DNA of 64,000 nucleotides from CAVOOW01 sp963697675 (GTDB taxonomy: Bacteria > Actinomycetota > Actinomycetes > JACCUZ01), in assembly GCA_963697675.1 (NCBI GenBank), contig CAVOOW010000010.1, forward strand, positions 186,001-250,000, given 5' to 3'. Shown here piece after piece: positions 56,320 to 64,000 of this stretch. A model generated the notes under the pieces. It was not told the DNA's origin and did no database searches. It saw nothing but the letters and a program-made list of their open reading frames with translations. Position numbers and translations under genes: made by a program. The first letter of the stretch is position 1. The number at the start of each line of letters is the position of its first letter.

Positions 56320-57777
56320 TCAGTCGAGGGCAGCGACCTGGTCGGCGAGCCACTGGGCCGGTGGCAGCCGCGACGCGACCTTGGCCATCCGGTCGGTACG
56401 CGCGCGCCTCTCGGCCGCGGGCATGCGCAGTGCCGTGTCGAGCGCGTCAGCCGTGCCGGAGACGTCGAACGGGTTGACCAGCAGCGAGTCGGCGCCCAGC
56501 TCGTCGGCTGCCCCGGCTTCGACCGACAACACGACGGCGCAGCCTCGCTCCGAGAGCACCGGCACCTCCTTCGCGACGAGGTTCATGCCGTCCCGGAGCG
56601 GGTTGCACAGCAGCACGTCGCCGGCTCGATAGAGCGCGAGCGAGCGGGCGTAGTCGTCGGTGACATGCAGGATCAGCGGGCGCCAGTCGTCGGTGCCGAA
56701 CTCGTTCTCGATGTCTGCGGCGAGACGCTGCACCTGGCCGGTGTACTCGCGGTAGGCGGGCAGGTCATGCCGGCTCGGGTAGGCGCTCGCGATGTGCACG
56801 ACCTTGCCGAGCCACTCGGGATAGCGCCGCAACAGCTCGGCGTACGCGAGCAGCCCGCGGCCGATGTTCTTCGACAGCTCGGTGCGGTCGACGCGCACGA
56901 TTGCCTGCCGGTTGCCGAGCGCGTCACGGATCGCGGTATAGCGGGTGTTGACGTCGTCCTGGCTCGCGCGCTCGAGCAGGCCCTCTGCGTCGACGCCGAG
57001 GGGATGGATGCCGAGCTCGGTCGTGTGCCCGTGGAAGCTGACGTCGATCGTGCCGTCGGGCTTGTCCTCGCAGGTCGCGCCGAGCACCTCGACGCAGCAC
57101 GACGAGAACGCCTGCGCCCAGCGCGCGGAGTGGAAGCCCGCGTGGTCGGCCCCGAGCATCCCGAGCAGGGTCTCGCGCGCGACGGCATCGGGCAGCAGGC
57201 GGAAGTACTCCGGCGGCGCCCACGGCGTGTGCGTGAAGTGCGCGATGCGCAGGTCGGGCCGCAGCTCGCGCAGCATCCGGGCCGCCAGGGTGAGGTGATA
57301 GTCCTGGATCAGCACCCGCGCCCCTGGGGCAGCGTCCTCGGCGAGCGCGGCGGCGAACGCGCCGTTGTAGGACTGGTACGAACCCCACGCCCGGCGGAAG
57401 CTCGCGTCGAAGACCGGGACCGTGGGAGTGGCGAAGAGCAGGTGGTGCACGAACCACAGCGTGGAGTTGGCAACGACGTTGTACGCGCGGTGGAACGTCG
57501 CCGGGTCGATGTCGAGCATCCGCACTGCTGTGCCGTCGGTGTCGTGTCCGTCATGGTCCAGCCGCCCCCCGGGAGCGCTCCGGGCCGCGAGTCGGTCGCC
57601 GTCGGACAGCGCCGCGCAGACCCAGACGATGTCGTCGCCGCCGCCCATGCTCATCAGCCCGGACACCAGGCCCCCGCCGCCGCGGCTTGCCTCCACGGAG
57701 CCGTCGTCGCGCTCCTTGAAGGACAGCGGTCCTCGGTTGGACGCCACGAGCAACCGGGCACCGCCAGTCTCAGCCAT
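56320..57777 (-). CDS. otsA: alpha,alpha-trehalose-phosphate synthase
   Basis: A 485-residue intact GT20 enzyme making trehalose-6-phosphate from a nucleotide-glucose and glucose-6-phosphate. The N-terminus LLVASNRGPLSFKERDD and GGGGLVSGL form the donor site; QDYHLTLAARMLRE, HTPWAPPEYFRLLP, RVDRTELSKNIGRGLLAY and NPLRDGMNLVAKEV are family signatures. Together with otsB it provides the two-step trehalose pathway, used in osmotic and desiccation stress. Confidence 0.95.
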   Translation of the reverse strand: MAETGGARLLVASNRGPLSFKERDDGSVEASRGGGGLVSGLMSMGGGDDIVWVCAALSDGDRLAARSAPGGRLDHDGHDTDGTAVRMLDIDPATFHRAYNVVANSTLWFVHHLLFATPTVPVFDASFRRAWGSYQSYNGAFAAALAEDAAPGARVLIQDYHLTLAARMLRELRPDLRIAHFTHTPWAPPEYFRLLPDAVARETLLGMLGADHAGFHSARWAQAFSSCCVEVLGATCEDKPDGTIDVSFHGHTTELGIHPLGVDAEGLLERASQDDVNTRYTAIRDALGNRQAIVRVDRTELSKNIGRGLLAYAELLRRYPEWLGKVVHIASAYPSRHDLPAYREYTGQVQRLAADIENEFGTDDWRPLILHVTDDYARSLALYRAGDVLLCNPLRDGMNLVAKEVPVLSERGCAVVLSVEAGAADELGADSLLVNPFDVSGTADALDTALRMPAAERRARTDRMAKVASRLPPAQWLADQVAALD

Positions 57778-57894
57778 AGATGCGACCTTCCCGCGCTGGA
57801 GCCCGCCAAAGCAACATGATCGACAGTCTCAGGGCATGGAACCCGGTGTCCCGCACTCAGGTCGGTGGTTAAACTCGGGCTCACAACTGAACAC

Positions 57895-58063
57895 AGCTCA
57901 TCCAGAGGGGCAGAGGGAACGGCCCGTTGAAGCCCCGGCAACCGCACTTGGTCTATGCGTCTCGAGACGTTCACCCGTCTTGTGACGAGCTCGTCTCATC
58001 GCGAGGGGACCAGTCACGGTGCCAACTCCGACCCGGCGTTCTTGCGCGCGGGGAAGATGAGGA
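57895..58063 (+). promoter_or_regulatory. SAM-I (S-box) riboswitch upstream of thrC
   Basis: The S-box core is unmistakable: CATCCAGAGGGGCAGAGGGA, then GGCCCGTTGAAGCCCCGGCA ending in ACC, and the later GGTGCCAACTCC before the closing strand. P1 pairs CTCATC (57897-57902) with GATGAG (58056-58061), and the second strand runs directly into the AGGAAAGG ribosome-binding site. SAM binding that stabilises P1 would hinder that site, so control looks translational. A TAAACT -10 box lies at 57870-57875. No terminator hairpin is seen. Confidence 0.92.
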
Positions 58064-58077
58064 AAGGACAACCTCGC

Positions 58078-59346
58078 ATGACTGCTCTGACTGCCGACAT
58101 CGGCACATCCTTCGACCTCGGCGCCGCCACCCATCTCACCTGTCGTGAGTGTGGCTCGACCACGCCGCTGGGGCCTTTCTACGCCTGCGGCGACTGCTTC
58201 GGCCCGCTCGAGGTCGCCTACGACTACACGACCGGCGCACCCATCACCCGCGCGTCGATAGAAGCAGGCCCGCAGAACATCTGGCGCTATCGACAGCTGC
58301 TTCCGGTGCCGTCGTTCGTCATCGACACCCCGAACCTCGAACCGGGAGCGACACCTCTCGTACCCGCGAAGAACCTCGCCCGTGAGCTCGGGATGCGCGC
58401 GCTCTGGGTCAAGGACGACAGCGCGAACCCCACGCATTCCTTCAAGGACCGCGTGGTCGCGTGCGCGCTGGCGGCGGCCCGCGAGCTCGGGTTCACCGTG
58501 CTGGCCTGCCCGTCGACCGGGAACCTGGCCAACGCGACGGCAGCCGCGGCGGCGCGCGCCGGCATCCGCTCGGTCGTGCTGGTGCCGGCCAACCTCGAGC
58601 AGCAGAAGATCGTCGCGACGGCGATCTACGGCGGGACGCTGGTGGCGGTCGAGGGGAACTACGACGACGTCAACCGGGTCGCGTCGGAGCTGGCCGGTGA
58701 GCACGAGGACTGGGCGTTCGTGAACGTCAACGTGCGGCCTTACTACTCCGAGGGGTCCAAGACGCTCGGCTTCGAGGTTGCGGAGGGGCTCGGCTGGCGG
58801 CTGCCGTCGCAGGTGGTGATCCCCGTCGCATCGGGCTCGCAGCTCACCAAGGTCGACAAGGGTTTCGGTGAGCTGGTCTCACTCGGGCTGGTGGAGGACA
58901 CGCCGTACAAGATCTTCGGGGCACAGGCCACGGGTTGCTCCCCGGTGTCGGCGGCTTTCAAGGCGGGGTACGACGTGGTGCGTCCCGTGCGTCCGGACAC
59001 GATCGCCAAGTCGCTCGCGATCGGCAACCCGGCCGACGGGCCCTACGTGCTGGACACGACCCGGCGTACCGGCGGTGCGGTCGAGGACGTCACCGACGAG
59101 GAGATCGTCGAGGGCATCCGGCTGCTGGCCCGCACCGAGGGCATCTTCGGCGAGACGGCCGGCGGCGTCGTCGTGGCGACCCTGCGCAAGCTGCTGGCCA
59201 GCGGCGCGCTCGACCCCGACGCGGACACGGTCATCTTCAACACCGGGGACGGGCTCAAGACCCTCGACGCGGTGTCTGGTTTCGCGGGCCCGACGGCGAC
59301 CATCCCGGCCTCCGCCGACGCCTTCGAGGCCGCCGGACTCGGCTGA
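58078..59346 (+). CDS. thrC: threonine synthase
   Basis: 422 residues from ATG 58078, preceded by AGGAAAGG; the longer frame to 57955 reads through the riboswitch. A four-cysteine zinc ribbon (Cys22, 25, 37, 40) opens the protein. The PLP lysine is Lys123 in NPTHSFKDRVV, and the phosphate-binding loop is CPSTGNLANATAAAAARAG. It converts O-phosphohomoserine to threonine. Its leader is a SAM riboswitch, which couples the homoserine branch point to methionine and SAM levels. Confidence 0.95.
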   Translation: MTALTADIGTSFDLGAATHLTCRECGSTTPLGPFYACGDCFGPLEVAYDYTTGAPITRASIEAGPQNIWRYRQLLPVPSFVIDTPNLEPGATPLVPAKNLARELGMRALWVKDDSANPTHSFKDRVVACALAAARELGFTVLACPSTGNLANATAAAAARAGIRSVVLVPANLEQQKIVATAIYGGTLVAVEGNYDDVNRVASELAGEHEDWAFVNVNVRPYYSEGSKTLGFEVAEGLGWRLPSQVVIPVASGSQLTKVDKGFGELVSLGLVEDTPYKIFGAQATGCSPVSAAFKAGYDVVRPVRPDTIAKSLAIGNPADGPYVLDTTRRTGGAVEDVTDEEIVEGIRLLARTEGIFGETAGGVVVATLRKLLASGALDPDADTVIFNTGDGLKTLDAVSGFAGPTATIPASADAFEAAGLG

Positions 59347-59388
59347 CCCCTCCCACCCGCGCGCCGCCGCCCCGGTCCCGCGACACCC

Positions 59389-59466
59389 CCTCCCTTCGAA
59401 GTCGATCATGCAGCTCTTGTTTGCGGCGTCAAACAAGAACTGCATGATCGACTTCGAAAAGGAGGG
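59389..59466. repeat. long hairpin sharing the 79-bp repeat motif
   Basis: Arms 59395-59413 and 59440-59458 (TTCGAAGTCGATCATGCAG and its complement) pair perfectly. They are extended inward by TCTTGTTTG/CAAACAAGA after one mismatch and outward by CCTCCC/GGAGGG. The loop is CGGCGT. It lies 40 bp past thrC and may terminate it, yet carries GTCGATCATGCA as in the repeats at 39624 and 41025. The rest of the 349-bp gap to cspA shows no gene. Confidence 0.9.
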
Positions 59467-59695
59467 TAAAGGGGAAGGTTTCGGACGCCTTGGAGGCGGC
59501 TGACCGGACGGGCCGGGAGGTCGCATCGTTAACTGCCGCGATCCCCTGTGCAGGGTGGCATTCCCGCACTACGCTGCGGCTCGGTCGAGCCTCGGCGCGC
59601 GTGACATTGAGGCCCCCGCCTTCACCAGGTGGGTCGAGCACGACCCGGTCCCGTGGGGTACGGGTCCGTTCGGCCCCAGCACAACTGGAGTAGGT

Positions 59696-59896
59696 ATGGC
59701 ACAAGGCACCGTCAAATGGTTCAACAGCGAGAAGGGTTACGGCTTCATCGCGGTGGACGGTGGCGCGGACGTCTTCGTCCACTACAGCGCGATCGAGATG
59801 GATGGCTACCGGTCCCTCGAGGAGGGCCAGCGGGTCGAGTTCGAGATCTCCCAGGGGCAGAAGGGCCCGCAGGCCGACGGGGTCAAGGCGGTCTGA
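59696..59896 (+). CDS. cold-shock protein
   Basis: 66 residues from ATG 59696. The single-stranded nucleic-acid-binding barrel carries RNP1-like KGYGFIAVDGG and RNP2-like VFVHYSAIEM motifs (GTVKWFNSEKGYGFI at the N-terminus). These proteins act as RNA chaperones in cold or stationary phase. A GC-rich terminator follows at 59977-60006. Confidence 0.95.
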   Translation: MAQGTVKWFNSEKGYGFIAVDGGADVFVHYSAIEMDGYRSLEEGQRVEFEISQGQKGPQADGVKAV

Positions 59897-59976
59897 GTCC
59901 CAGGCGCACCGAAACCGCCCGGGCGGCGGGCCTGAGCCAGCGCCGTCCCCGCCTGCTCCACCTGCACCGATGCGGG

Positions 59977-60006
59977 CGGCCCGGTTCCGTTGACGGAGCC
60001 GGGCCG
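59977..60006 (+). terminator. terminator after the cold-shock gene
   Basis: Thirteen-base arms, 59977-59989 and 59994-60006, pair with one G-U position around the loop TTGA. The stem is very GC-rich and followed by TTCC. It separates cspA from the groEL promoter region. Confidence 0.75.
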
Positions 60007-60054
60007 TTCCGCGTCCGGGCGCCCTTCCCGGCCCCGGGGTCCCCCGGCCGCGGC

Positions 60055-60081
60055 CTTGCACTCTCGGGGGCAGAGTGCTAA
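60055..60081. promoter_or_regulatory. CIRCE element 1 (HrcA operator)
   Basis: CTTGCACTC, nine bases, GAGTGCTAA: the right half is the exact CIRCE consensus and the left half differs at two positions. It lies upstream of groEL. Together with the second element it forms the HrcA-repressed control region of the 352-bp gap. Confidence 0.85.
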
Positions 60082-60089
60082 TTATTGAG

Positions 60090-60116
60090 TTAGCACTCTC
60101 GTCATGAGAGTGACAG
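60090..60116. promoter_or_regulatory. CIRCE element 2 (HrcA operator)
   Basis: TTAGCACTC, nine bases, GAGTGACAG: the left half is exact and the right half degenerate. It starts nine bases after element 1. The inner halves of the two elements also face each other as GAGTGCTAA-N8-TTAGCACTC, which forms an additional hairpin. Confidence 0.85.
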
Positions 60117-60248
60117 AACGACAGCATCATTGGATCGAGAAGGCGAGGTCGGCAGGCCACGGCGCATACGGCGCCCTGCCCACGCTGACCGTCCGTCGCG
60201 GGCGCTGACCGATCCGTATTCCACCCCGATCGGGAGGACCGGAACCGC

Positions 60249-61877
60249 ATGTCAAAGATTATTGCTTTCGACGAGGAAGCACGGCGCGGCCTCGAGCGCG
60301 GCATGAACCAGCTCGCCGACGCCGTCAAGGTGACGCTCGGCCCGCGTGGCCGCAACGTCGTCCTCGAGAAGAAGTGGGGCGCCCCCACAATCACCAACGA
60401 CGGCGTCTCCATCGCCAAGGAGATCGAGCTCGAGGACCCCTACGAGAAGATCGGCGCCGAGCTCGTCAAGGAGGTCGCCAAGAAGACCGACGACGTCGCT
60501 GGCGACGGCACGACGACGGCGACCGTCCTGGCGCAGGCACTGGTGCGCGAAGGTCTGCGCAACGTTGCTGCCGGCGCCAACCCGATGGCGCTCAAGCGCG
60601 GCATCGAGAAGGCTGTCGAGCGCGTGAGCGAAGAGCTCGCCAAGATGTCCAAGCCTGTCGAGACCAAGGAGCAGATCGCGGCCACGGCCTCGATCTCGGC
60701 TGCGGACCCGACGATCGGCGAGATGATCGCCGAGGCCATGGACAAGGTCGGCAAGGAAGGCGTCATCACCGTCGAGGAGAGCAACACCTTCGGGCTCGAG
60801 CTTGAGCTCACCGAGGGCATGCGCTTCGACAAGGGCTACATCTCGGGTTACTTCGTGACCGACCCCGAGCGCATGGAGGCGGTGCTCGAGGACCCTTACA
60901 TCCTCATCGCCAACTCCAAGATCTCCGCGGTCAAGGACCTGCTCCCGCTGCTCGAGAAGGTCATGCAGTCGGGCAAGCCCCTGGTCATCATTGCCGAGGA
61001 CGTCGACGGCGAGGCACTGTCCACGCTGGTCGTCAACAAGATCCGCGGCACGTTCCGCTCGGTGGCCGTGAAGGCTCCCGGGTTCGGTGACCGTCGCAAG
61101 GCCATGCTGCAGGACATCGCGATCCTGACGGGCGGCCAGGTCATCTCCGAGGAGGTCGGCCTCAAGCTCGACACTGCCGGCGTCGACCTGCTGGGTCACG
61201 CACGCAAGGTCGTCGTCACCAAGGACGAGACGACGATCGTCGAGGGTGCGGGCGACGCCGACCAGATCGCTGGTCGCGTCAACCAGATCCGTGCGGAGAT
61301 CGACAAGTCCGACTCGGACTACGACAAGGAGAAGCTCCAGGAGCGGCTGGCCAAGCTGGCCGGCGGCGTGGCTGTCATCAAGGCAGGCGCGGCGACCGAG
61401 GTCGAGCTCAAGGAGCGCAAGCACCGCATCGAGGACGCCGTTCGCAACGCGAAGGCCGCCGTCGAGGAGGGCATCGTCGCCGGAGGCGGCGTCGCCCTGC
61501 TGCAGGCGTCGATCACCGCGTTCGACAAGCTCGACCTCGACGCGGACGAGCAGACGGGTGCCAACATCGTGAAGATCGCGCTGGAGGCCCCGCTCAAGCA
61601 GATCGCGATCAATGCCGGCCTCGAAGGCGGCGTCGTTGTCGAGAAGGTGCGCAACCTCGAGGTCGGTCACGGCCTCGACGCAGCCACCGGCGAGTACAAG
61701 GACATGATCAAGGCCGGCATCATCGACCCGGCCAAGGTCACGCGCTCGGCGCTGCAGAACGCAGCATCGATCGCCGGCCTGTTCCTCACCACCGAGGTCG
61801 TCATCGCGGACAAGCCTGAGAAGGCCTCCGCGGCGGCACCGGGTGGCGACGGCGGCATGGGCGGCATGGACTTCTAA
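60249..61877 (+). CDS. groEL: chaperonin GroEL (60 kDa)
   Basis: A 542-residue intact chaperonin, starting at ATG 60249 behind GGGAGGA. It shows KVTLGPRGRNVVLEKKWG, the ATP-site VAGDGTTTATVLAQALVREG, and the GGM-rich tail GGDGGMGGMDF. No groES is adjacent, so it corresponds to the stand-alone groEL2 type of actinobacteria. Expression is controlled by two CIRCE elements upstream, and a strong terminator follows. Confidence 0.97.
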   Translation: MSKIIAFDEEARRGLERGMNQLADAVKVTLGPRGRNVVLEKKWGAPTITNDGVSIAKEIELEDPYEKIGAELVKEVAKKTDDVAGDGTTTATVLAQALVREGLRNVAAGANPMALKRGIEKAVERVSEELAKMSKPVETKEQIAATASISAADPTIGEMIAEAMDKVGKEGVITVEESNTFGLELELTEGMRFDKGYISGYFVTDPERMEAVLEDPYILIANSKISAVKDLLPLLEKVMQSGKPLVIIAEDVDGEALSTLVVNKIRGTFRSVAVKAPGFGDRRKAMLQDIAILTGGQVISEEVGLKLDTAGVDLLGHARKVVVTKDETTIVEGAGDADQIAGRVNQIRAEIDKSDSDYDKEKLQERLAKLAGGVAVIKAGAATEVELKERKHRIEDAVRNAKAAVEEGIVAGGGVALLQASITAFDKLDLDADEQTGANIVKIALEAPLKQIAINAGLEGGVVVEKVRNLEVGHGLDAATGEYKDMIKAGIIDPAKVTRSALQNAASIAGLFLTTEVVIADKPEKASAAAPGGDGGMGGMDF

Positions 61878-61920
61878 GTCCAAGACGGCGTACGCAAGTA
61901 CGTCCGTACAGCGCAACGTT

Positions 61921-61952
61921 GGGGCGGTTCCCAGGAAACTGGGAGCCGCCCC
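61921..61952 (+). terminator. rho-independent-like terminator of groEL
   Basis: GGGGCGGTTCCCAG, loop GAAA, CTGGGAGCCGCCCC: 14-base arms with one G-U pair, 43 bp after the stop codon, followed by TTCG. Confidence 0.85.
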
Positions 61953-61993
61953 TTCGCGCGTCCCGCCAAGTGTCCGCGTACCTACTCATGCCT

Positions 61994-62048
61994 TTGTGGA
62001 CTCTCGTGCACCAGACACGCCGACGTTCCGGTGTGTCGGAGTCCACAA
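61994..62048. repeat. hairpin between convergent groEL and ABC genes
   Basis: TTGTGGACTC (61994-62003) and GAGTCCACAA (62039-62048) pair perfectly. Inside, GACACGCC and GGTGTGTC pair with one G-U. It sits 8 bp beyond the end of the minus-strand ATPase gene and may be that operon's terminator. Confidence 0.7.
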
Positions 62049-62055
62049 GACCGGG

Positions 62056-62745
62056 TCAGGCGCGTCGCACCCAGGTGGCCTCGCCCGCGTCGAGGTGCAG
62101 CTCGGCATCACACTCGGCAGCTGCCTCGGGGTCGTGGGTCGCGAGCACGACGGCCGCACCGCGTTCGGCCTCCGCGCGCAGCAACGCAACGATCCGCGCC
62201 CGGTTGACGGCGTCGAGCTCGCTGGTCGGCTCGTCGGCCAGCACGACGGCGCCGCGCTGGGCCAGCCCGCGGGCCACCGCGACGCGTTGCTGCTGACCGC
62301 CGGACAGTTCCTCCACGAGCTGGTCGCCGGCTTCGGCGAGGCCGACGATCTCCAGCGCCCACGCCGTGCGTTCCATCGCGTCCTGTGGTCGCATCCTGGC
62401 CGCCAACAACGGCACGAGCACGTTCTCGGCCGCCGTGAGCACCGCGGCAAGTGCGTTGTCCTGCGGGATGAGTACGACGCCGGCGGCTGCGGTCTCGTCG
62501 CGGTCCCGACGCGTCGCACCGTCGATGGTTACCTCGCCCTGCTCCGGTTTGACGAGAGCGGCGACCACCCAGAGCAGCGTCGTCTTGCCGGCACCTGACG
62601 GTCCGGTGACGGCCACCATCTGGCCCGGCGCGACCCGCAGGTCAATCGCGCGCAGGACCTCGTGCCCGTCGTAGGAGACATGGACGTCGCGTGCGGCGAT
62701 CTCCAGACCTCGTTGCGTCTCCTGCTCGATGTCCACGGTGCTCAT
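62056..62745 (-). CDS. ABC exporter ATP-binding protein
   Basis: 229 residues. Walker A GPSGAGKTTLLWVVAAL, signature ELSGGQQQRVAVARGLA, Walker B VVLADEPTSELDAVNRARIV and switch LATHDPE. It is of the LolD/MacB type that works with FtsX-like permeases. It overlaps the next ATPase gene by ATGA, giving a three-gene unit with the permease at the window end. Intact. Confidence 0.9.
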   Translation of the reverse strand: MSTVDIEQETQRGLEIAARDVHVSYDGHEVLRAIDLRVAPGQMVAVTGPSGAGKTTLLWVVAALVKPEQGEVTIDGATRRDRDETAAAGVVLIPQDNALAAVLTAAENVLVPLLAARMRPQDAMERTAWALEIVGLAEAGDQLVEELSGGQQQRVAVARGLAQRGAVVLADEPTSELDAVNRARIVALLRAEAERGAAVVLATHDPEAAAECDAELHLDAGEATWVRRA

Positions 62746-63620
62746 CGTGCCTCCTCCGGCGAGGTGCCAGCCGCAGGCAGGGGCGGGTCGTCGTCGGTGC
62801 GTCGCAGATAGACCGAGCCCTGCTCCACGACCGTGACGCGCAGCAGCGTCCCCGGCGGCACCGACTCGAGGATGTCCGGCGGCAGGGTCACCGACCCGTC
62901 GCGACCGACCACCGCGAAGTCCTCGCCACGACGACCCTCGGCACCGACCCGGCCGTCGCGAATCGTCACCGTTCGCGGCAACCGGTCGGCGACGTCCGGG
63001 TCGTGCGTCACCGCGACGACCGTGGTACCGAGGTCGCGGTTGACCTCCGCGACGGCGCGCAGCACCTCGTCGCGTCCTTCGTGGTCGAGTTGGCTCGTCG
63101 GCTCGTCGAGCAGCAACAGGCCGGGACGAGCCGCCATGCCGACGGCAACGGCGAGCCGCTGGCGCTGCCCCGGCGACAGCGCCGCCAAGGACGTGGTCGC
63201 CTCGTCGGCGAGCCCGACGAGGTCGAGCACCTCCTCCGGCGATGCCAGGATCGTGTCGCTCACCTTGGCTGCGCCGCGCTGCGCGAAGCGCACGTTGTCG
63301 ATCGGCGAGGCATAGGGCAGCAGGTTGCGCATCGCGCCCTGCAGCACGACACCGACGTCAACCGCACGCATCCGGGCCAGACCCTTCTCATCCATCCGCG
63401 CGATCTCGTGGCCACCCACCCGCAGCCGACCGGCACTCGGTCGCAACAACCCCGCGAACAGGTTCAGCAGCGTCGACTTGCCGGAACCCGACGGGCCGAG
63501 CAGGCCGACCACCTCACCGGCCGCGACGTCGAGGTCGACACCGGACAGCGCGACGACGTCGTTGCCCTCCAGCCGGTAGATGTGCACCAACCCGTGACAG
63601 GAGACCGCTATGCCACTCAT
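62742..63620 (-). CDS. ABC exporter ATP-binding protein with C-terminal extension
   Basis: 292 residues. Walker A GPSGSGKSTLLNLFAGLL, Q-loop VGVVLQGAMRNLLPYAS, signature ALSPGQRQRLAVAVGMA and Walker B LLLLDEPTSQLD. About 55 extra residues follow the ATPase core (GRDGSVTLPPDILESVPPGTLLRV), a small AbrB-like beta unit. Coupled by ATGA overlaps to the permease upstream and the other ATPase downstream. Confidence 0.9.
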   Translation of the reverse strand: MSGIAVSCHGLVHIYRLEGNDVVALSGVDLDVAAGEVVGLLGPSGSGKSTLLNLFAGLLRPSAGRLRVGGHEIARMDEKGLARMRAVDVGVVLQGAMRNLLPYASPIDNVRFAQRGAAKVSDTILASPEEVLDLVGLADEATTSLAALSPGQRQRLAVAVGMAARPGLLLLDEPTSQLDHEGRDEVLRAVAEVNRDLGTTVVAVTHDPDVADRLPRTVTIRDGRVGAEGRRGEDFAVVGRDGSVTLPPDILESVPPGTLLRVTVVEQGSVYLRRTDDDPPLPAAGTSPEEAR

Positions 63621-64000
63621 CTGACTCCTTCCCGGAGTCGGTCGGCGCGACCGGCTCGAAGCTGCAAGGTGGCGACGGCGAGTCCGACAGCGCCAAGGAT
63701 CAAGCCGAGACCGAGGATGGCCGCCCAGCCCGAGGCAGTGTCCGGCGCATAGCGGACCGCAACGGTGTCCGACGGGTTGTCGAACTGTGGCAAGGACGGC
63801 AGCACCACCCAGGTGGCGACCAGCGCGGCCACGCCACCGGTCGCCACCGAGACGAACACGGTGCCGAGGTTCTCGCGCAGCAGCATGGCGCGGACCGTGC
63901 GACGCGACAGGCCAACTACCCGCAAGGCAGCCACTTCGTACGCGCGCTGCCGCCGGCCGACGTACGCAGCGACCAGCAAGGCACCTACGGAGACGACCAC
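63617..64000 (-). CDS. FtsX-like ABC permease, C-terminal part (cut by window end)
   Basis: The last 127 residues of a MacB/FtsX-type permease. A membrane segment LVAAYVGRR ends in the cytoplasmic coupling region RAYEVAALRVVGLSRRTVRAMLL, followed by two further segments (VFVSVATGGVAALVATWVVLP and ILGLGLILGAVGLAVATLQL). The remainder lies beyond the window. It pairs with the two ATPases downstream; the cargo (lipid, peptide or lipoprotein) is unknown. Confidence 0.85.
   Translation of the reverse strand: MVVSVGALLVAAYVGRRQRAYEVAALRVVGLSRRTVRAMLLRENLGTVFVSVATGGVAALVATWVVLPSLPQFDNPSDTVAVRYAPDTASGWAAILGLGLILGAVGLAVATLQLRAGRADRLREGVR

Noticed and set aside
57955..58077. N-terminal extension of threonine synthase
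   Set aside because: The extra codons fall inside the SAM riboswitch and the good ribosome-binding site is at 58060.
60252..61916. 554-codon frame antisense to groEL
   Set aside because: It mirrors the chaperonin gene and shows no protein-family motif.

Overview
The window is a chromosomal segment of a high-GC actinobacterium. The evidence is GTG-rich starts, a WhiB protein, two GAF-ANTAR proteins, a DUF3263 protein, a LytR_C-type protein, an F420/LLM-type oxidoreductase and a solitary groEL under CIRCE control. The genus cannot be fixed from the sequence. No transposase, integrase, rRNA, CRISPR array or phage gene is visible; one tRNA-Thr(TGT) is present.

Layout. 0-7.6 kb: alpha-glucan and sucrose metabolism (end of an alpha-glucosidase, LacI regulator, amylosucrase, SnoaL-cupin fusion, second alpha-glucosidase). 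7.8 kb: tRNA-Thr. 7.9-26.4 kb: a large polyol/ketose catabolic island with two FGGY kinases, a class II (GatY/KbaY-like) and a class I (LacD/YihT-like) aldolase, a PfkB kinase, a DeoR and two LacI regulators, a mannitol-dehydrogenase-family enzyme with an OtsB-like phosphatase, two zinc alcohol dehydrogenases and an Frc/Rbs-type ABC importer. 26.4-33 kb: an OhrR-like regulator with a tiny zinc-ribbon protein, an LLM oxidoreductase, and a signalling block (anti-sigma-type ATPase, two GAF-ANTAR, WhiB, STAS). 33-39.6 kb: TauE/SafE permease, then pobA-pcaH-pcaG-pcaB-pcaC divergent from an aromatic-aldehyde-type dehydrogenase. 39.6-46.4 kb: a zinc-ribbon/HTH protein and a LysE exporter between inverted copies of a 79-bp repeat, a MetE-like protein, methyltransferase, PaaK, and a MerR/aldo-keto reductase pair. 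46.4-51.6 kb: Rrf2 regulator, Gfo/Idh/MocA oxidoreductase and a sulfate ABC transporter. 51.8-54.2 kb: allantoinase and pirin. 54.4-64 kb: housekeeping and stress genes (DUF3263, LytR_C, otsB, otsA, thrC behind an S-box riboswitch, cspA, groEL, and an ABC exporter cut by the window end).

In the sugar island an alcohol dehydrogenase could make a ketose, FGGY and PfkB kinases phosphorylate it, and an aldolase split it to trioses. Tandem palindromes upstream of both LacI genes are likely operators.

A striking property is about 30 apparent single-base frameshifts. They concentrate in 8.8-26.4 kb and 35.5-40.3 kb and are absent from about 26.4-35.4 kb and 53-64 kb. Reading frames resume with intact family motifs, so these are either consensus errors in poorly covered stretches or very recent decay. 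They are described gene by gene. Several short tandem repeats (24 nt x5, 12 nt x7, 23 nt x2, 24 nt x2) and large hairpins are also recorded.
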